Source: Cerasicoccus maritimus
GTDB lineage: Bacteria > Verrucomicrobiota > Verrucomicrobiia > Opitutales > Cerasicoccaceae
Assembly (NCBI GenBank): GCA_031296935.1
Contig: JAVDPD010000008.1
Span: forward strand, 62,001-126,000
DNA: 64,000 nucleotides
Direction of reading: 5' to 3'
The notes beneath the pieces are model-generated. The model searched no databases. It saw only the letters and a program-made list of their open reading frames with translations, and was not told the origin of the DNA. Below are positions 60,403-64,000 of this stretch, piece after piece (the stretch's first letter is position 1; the number at the start of each line of letters is the position of its first letter). Made by a program: the position numbers and the translations under genes.

Positions 60403-61296
60403 TTAATAGCCGACTTCCTTGAGCGTCGCCAGGAGTTGGGCCTCGGTTTCGGCGGTCATTTCGCAGAGCGGCAGGCGGACGGCCGACGACGAGATGATGC
60501 CCAGCTTTTGCATCGCCACCTTGCAGGGGACGGGATTGGGCTGGATGAAGAGGTCGCCAAAGAGCGGCTGGAAGCGGCGGTTGATCTTGTCAGCGGCGGC
60601 GAAATCGTTCTTCAGGCAGAGCTGGACCATTTCGACGAGCTCCTTGACCACGAAATTCGAGGCCACGCTAATGACGCCCTTCGCGCCAAAGGACATGAAG
60701 GGCAGGGTGAGGCCGTCGTCGCCGGAGAGGATCAGGTAGTCGTCGCCAAGCTTTTGCGCCAGAGCGGCTACGCGGCTGGATGCGCCGCCAGCTTCCTTGA
60801 TGCCGCAAACGTGCGGATACTTCTCGAACAGGCGAGCACAGACGTCGACCGGGATGTCGATGCCGCAGCGGCCGGGAATCGAGTAAAGGATGATCGGCTT
60901 TTCGGTCGATTCCGCAATCGCGCTGAAGTGGCGGAAGAGGCCCTCGGCGCTCGGCTTATTGTAATACGGCGCGACGACGAGCATACCGGTAACCCCGTCG
61001 TTGGCGGCGGCGCGCTTGGTCAGCGAGACGGCCTCGGTCGTGGAATTGGAGCCCGTGCCAGCGAGGACGGGGACTTTGCCCGCTGCCGCGTCGGCCACGG
61101 TTTGAATGACCTGGCTGTGCTCGTCGTGATCGAGAGTGGGGGACTCGCCAGTCGTGCCGACGGCGACGAGGCCATTGATTCCTTCGGCGACCTGCTTTTC
61201 CACCAGCGCGGAGAGCTCGTCGTATGCGACAGAGCCATCGTTATGCATCGGCGTAACGAGCGCAGTGTGAACGCCATAGAATTGGGTTGTGTTCAT
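60403..61296 (-). CDS. dapA: 4-hydroxy-tetrahydrodipicolinate synthase
   Basis: 297 residues, TIM-barrel aldolase. DapA condenses pyruvate with aspartate semialdehyde. The Schiff-base Lys is Lys167 (VCGIKEAGG), the catalytic Tyr is Tyr138 (IILYSIPGRCGIDIP), and the substrate Thr pair is in VAVGTTGESPTLDHDEH. Upstream of dapB, giving the usual diaminopimelate pairing, needed for peptidoglycan and lysine. Divergent from the pilT-like gene at 61398. Confidence 0.97.
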   Translation of the reverse strand: MNTTQFYGVHTALVTPMHNDGSVAYDELSALVEKQVAEGINGLVAVGTTGESPTLDHDEHSQVIQTVADAAAGKVPVLAGTGSNSTTEAVSLTKRAAANDGVTGMLVVAPYYNKPSAEGLFRHFSAIAESTEKPIILYSIPGRCGIDIPVDVCARLFEKYPHVCGIKEAGGASSRVAALAQKLGDDYLILSGDDGLTLPFMSFGAKGVISVASNFVVKELVEMVQLCLKNDFAAADKINRRFQPLFGDLFIQPNPVPCKVAMQKLGIISSSAVRLPLCEMTAETEAQLLATLKEVGY

Positions 61297-61397
61297 TCGA
61301 GGTTCTTTTAAGCTAAATTTCAGTTATCTAAAGCGGCTACTTATTGCGAAGGCGCCGCCCATGACAACGGTATTTTGCAAACACTCAAACCTGCGCC

Positions 61398-62504
61398 ATG
61401 TCCGAGTCCATCGAATTATTTAACAGTCTTCTACAACTTGCTGTCGAGAACGGCGCGAGTGATATTCACATCAAGACGGAAAAGCCGGCGTTTCTGCGCC
61501 TTCACGGACACCTGGAGCCGGTCGATATGGACCCACTGGGCCACGAGCAGATCCTCGAGTTTATCGAGCAAAGCGTGCCTGAGCAATTTTACGAAAGCTG
61601 GAAGAATGACAACCAGGTCGACTACTGTTACGACCTCGAAGAACTCGGCCTTGGACGTTTTCGTGTCAATGGCTTCTACCAGCGCGGCGTGCCGAGCATT
61701 GTTTTCCGTCACGTTAAGGACACCCCGCCGACCTTTGAGGACCTGAACCACGACCCGGACCAGTTTAAGAAGTTCTGCACCCACCGCGATGGCATTGTGC
61801 TCGTTTGCGGCGCGACCGGTTCCGGTAAGAGCTCCACGCTCGCGGCGATGCTAGACTTTATCAACGAGAATTACGACAAGCACATTGTCACCCTCGAAGA
61901 CCCGATTGAATTCAACTACACCGACAAGAAATCAGTGTTCAATCAGCGCGAAATCGGGATCGACGCGCCGACCTTTCACCACGGCCTCAAGGCGGTGCTT
62001 CGTCAGGATCCGGACGTGATTCTGATCGGGGAAATGCGTGATAAGTCGACCTTTGAAACCGCACTTCACGCTGCGGAAACCGGTCACTTGGTCTTCGGCA
62101 CCTTGCACGCCGGTAGCGCGCAGCAGGCGATTCAGCGTTTGTTTGAATTCTTCCCGGTCGAGCAGCAGCACTCCATGCGCCGCCAGATTGCAAGCACGCT
62201 GCGTGGCACCGTTACGCAAAAGCTGATTCCTGGCATCGAGGGCGGGCGCGTGCCTTGTGTGGAGGTGTTCGTGATCGACAGCTTGGGGCGCACGGTCATT
62301 GAGGACGGCGAATTCCAGAAGATCAACGGCGTCATCGACGGCAACGACGAGTCTGGCTCGAAGTCATTCAACAAGGACCTTTACCGCCTCATCAAGGCGG
62401 GCCTCGTCTCGAAGGCGGACGGTCTCGAAGCTTCGCCAAACCCGAAGGCGCTGGAAATGAACTTGAAGGGCATCTTCCTGAGCACCGGCGGCCTGGTTGG
62501 GTAA
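61398..62504 (+). CDS. pilT: Second PilT-type ATPase
   Basis: 368 residues. N-terminal NGASDIHIKTEKPAFLRLHG has the ASDxH/DIHI-like motif of classical PilT. Walker A is VCGATGSGKSSTLAAML, the Asp box TLEDPIEFNYTDKKSVFNQR, Walker B DPDVILIGEMRDKSTFETAL, and the His box AAETGHLVFGTLHAG. This is the more canonical of the two PilT-like proteins in the window and the better candidate for type IV pilus retraction. Stands upstream of fabD, same strand, 163 bp away. Confidence 0.92.
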   Translation: MSESIELFNSLLQLAVENGASDIHIKTEKPAFLRLHGHLEPVDMDPLGHEQILEFIEQSVPEQFYESWKNDNQVDYCYDLEELGLGRFRVNGFYQRGVPSIVFRHVKDTPPTFEDLNHDPDQFKKFCTHRDGIVLVCGATGSGKSSTLAAMLDFINENYDKHIVTLEDPIEFNYTDKKSVFNQREIGIDAPTFHHGLKAVLRQDPDVILIGEMRDKSTFETALHAAETGHLVFGTLHAGSAQQAIQRLFEFFPVEQQHSMRRQIASTLRGTVTQKLIPGIEGGRVPCVEVFVIDSLGRTVIEDGEFQKINGVIDGNDESGSKSFNKDLYRLIKAGLVSKADGLEASPNPKALEMNLKGIFLSTGGLVG

Positions 62505-62666
62505 AGGTAGCCAGCTAATTTTGGCCCACGCGCACGCAATCTATTAGAAATTGGCCCGCGAACACAAATTTGGCGCCAATTTGGCATTCATAAGACGTAT
62601 TTCCGAGGGCAAATTGGTTTTTAATCTTTTCATGCGCCGGGATTTCCGTGAAATGCTCTTCCCCTT

Positions 62667-63572
62667 ATGGCAGTAGCATTCATTTTTTCGGGTCAAGGCG
62701 CGCAAGCGGTCGGCATGGGCAAGTCCCTGTGCGAAAACAGCGGCGCAGCCAAGCAAGTATTCGACCAGGCCAACGAAGTGTTGGGCTGGGATTTGAAGTC
62801 CCTTTGCTTTGACGGCCCCACCGAAAAGTTGACCGAAACCCGCGTGTGCCAACCGGCGCTTTACGTGCACGGCATCGCCGTAGTCGCCGCTCTTCGTGAG
62901 CTGGGCAAAGTCCCGGAAATCGGCGGTGCCGCAGGCCTCAGCCTCGGTGAATTGACCGCGCTGCACCTCGCAGGCGTGTTTGATTTCGCAACCGGGCTCG
63001 AGGTCGTAGCCAAGCGTGGCGCGCTGATGCAGGAAGCCTGCGAAGCAACCAATGGCGGCATGACCAGCCTTCTCGGTGGCGACCTCCGGGCAGCCTACGA
63101 CCTGGCCACTGCGCACGATGTCGACGTGGCGAATTTGAATTGCCCGGGCCAAACCGTGCTTTCCGGCGACAAGGACAAGGTGGCCAACGCCACTGCCGCT
63201 GCGCAAGACGCTGGCTTTAAGCGCGCGATTCCGCTCAACGTGGCCGGCGCGTATCACAGCCGCCTCATGCAGCCCGCCGCTGACGCGTTCGCCGAGTTCC
63301 TCGCGGGTAAGGATTTTGCCGCGCCGATCATGCCGGTCTTCACCAACACGACTGGCCAGCAGATCAGCGAACCTCAGGCGATCAAGGATGCGCTCGTCCA
63401 GCAGGTGGTTTCTGCCGTGCGCTGGGAAGATTGCTTCCGTGGCCTGATGTCTCTCGGCATGACTGAGTTTTACGAATGCGGCCCCGGCGGCACCTTGGCC
63501 GGGTTGGCCAAACGCATTGATCGCGACGCGACGGTTAAGTCGCTGAGCGAGTTCGCCGATTTGCCGCAATAA
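62667..63572 (+). CDS. fabD: Malonyl-CoA:ACP transacylase
   Basis: 301 residues. FabD loads malonyl groups onto ACP. The nucleophile Ser is in [15 protein letters not shown], the active-site His in [13 protein letters not shown], and the opening [17 protein letters not shown] is standard. [17 protein letters not shown] is also family-typical. The lepA start is 7 bases downstream. Confidence 0.95.
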   Translation: MAVAFIFSGQGAQAVGMGKSLCENSGAAKQVFDQANEVLGWDLKSLCFDGPTEKLTETRVCQPALYVHGIAVVAALRELGKVPEIGGAAGLSLGELTALHLAGVFDFATGLEVVAKRGALMQEACEATNGGMTSLLGGDLRAAYDLATAHDVDVANLNCPGQTVLSGDKDKVANATAAAQDAGFKRAIPLNVAGAYHSRLMQPAADAFAEFLAGKDFAAPIMPVFTNTTGQQISEPQAIKDALVQQVVSAVRWEDCFRGLMSLGMTEFYECGPGGTLAGLAKRIDRDATVKSLSEFADLPQ

Positions 63573-63579
63573 GGCCTAT

Positions 63580-64000
63580 ATGAGTTCTACGGACCACATC
63601 CGCAATTTCTGTATCATTGCGCACGTCGACCACGGCAAAACTACTTTGTCTGACCGGTTGCTGGAGCATACCCGCACCGTTGAGCGACGTGACATGAAGG
63701 CGCAGTTGCTTGACTCGATGGACCTCGAGCGCGAGCGCGGCATCACCATTAAGAGCCATCCCGTTTCGATGCTTTATCAGCACAACGGGAAGGATTATCT
63801 CTTCAACCTGATCGACACCCCCGGGCACGTGGACTTCTCCTACGAAGTCTCGCGCAGTCTCGCCGCCTGTGAGGGCGCGCTGCTGCTCGTGGACGCCGCG
63901 CAGGGCATTGAGGCGCAAACCGTCGCCAACGCCCACCTGGCGCTCGATCAGGGGCTGGAGATCATCCCGGTAATCAATAAGGTCGACCTGCCTGGCGCGC
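63580..64000 (+). CDS. lepA: Elongation factor 4 (LepA), 5' part only
   Basis: 140 codons before the window ends. GTPase motifs are in order: G1 [15 protein letters not shown]2 RGITIKS, G3 [14 protein letters not shown] and G4 NKVDLPG. The opening [20 protein letters not shown] marks LepA rather than EF-G. LepA acts on the ribosome and aids back-translocation or initiation; the C-terminus lies beyond 64000. Confidence 0.94.
   Translation, partial: MSSTDHIRNFCIIAHVDHGKTTLSDRLLEHTRTVERRDMKAQLLDSMDLERERGITIKSHPVSMLYQHNGKDYLFNLIDTPGHVDFSYEVSRSLAACEGALLLVDAAQGIEAQTVANAHLALDQGLEIIPVINKVDLPGA

Overview
The window looks like a chromosomal segment of a Gram-negative bacterium of the phylum Verrucomicrobiota, most likely class Opitutae (Puniceicoccales/Opitutales). 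This is an inference from gene content, not a database match. Pointers are a PEP-CTERM-type surface protein and an exosortase, lipoproteins and periplasmic cytochromes, type IV pilus retraction ATPases, a eukaryote-type (GSII) glutamine synthetase, and intergenic DNA full of palindromic repeats. GC content is moderate, and genes lie on both strands in short operons.

Layout. 1-5.7 kb: a pilus/secretion-like operon (TPR protein, GspF/PilC-type protein, coiled-coil protein), a secreted trypsin-like protease, and aat. 5.7-17.9 kb: tyrA, a coiled-coil/SUMF1-like protein, a YacL-like PIN-TRAM nuclease, then a nitrogen-linked block: two small roadblock-like proteins, a degenerate NtrC-like protein, the ammonium channel Amt and PII protein GlnK. 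LolA-like, Dabb, PilT and DgkA genes follow. 18-20 kb: a PEP-CTERM protein, a strong hairpin and an internally deleted insertion-sequence derivative. 20-34 kb: a DUF3142/repeat-protein pair, thioredoxin, a Kef-type antiporter, a LysM lipoprotein, a cysteine desulfurase-like enzyme, a Ca/Na antiporter, GSII, a minimal kinase-like protein joined to a PP2C phosphatase, and AvtA. 34-37 kb: a small accessory island beside tRNA-Arg(ACG), with a decayed IS30-family transposase, a tandem/inverted repeat array and an IS1182-family element whose transposase is split over three frames. 37-46 kb: ABC exporter, SppA, SufT, RlmH, SRAP, AarF/ABC1 kinase and a TetR regulator.

46.5-52 kb is the most striking part. 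An NsrR-like Rrf2 regulator precedes a DUF3365-type heme lipoprotein, a cytochrome c5-like lipoprotein, a truncated hemoglobin, a fused NirB-like flavin/[2Fe-2S]/bis-heme-b membrane protein and an eleven-heme membrane-anchored cytochrome c. Read together, these genes would form a route from cytoplasmic NAD(P)H across the membrane to periplasmic heme proteins, probably for nitric oxide or nitrogen-oxide chemistry. This is the best candidate for an undescribed system.

52-64 kb: a second fatty-acid-type set (KAS, FabZ-like dehydratase, ACP) divergent from an exosortase and glycogen synthase, then ruvA, two small membrane proteins, dapB, dapA, a second PilT-like ATPase, fabD and the start of lepA. 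The gaps after glgA and before the ruvA and dapB stop codons hold palindromic repeat elements, including two copies of a 105-bp unit with a compensatory base-pair change, and a MITE-like element.
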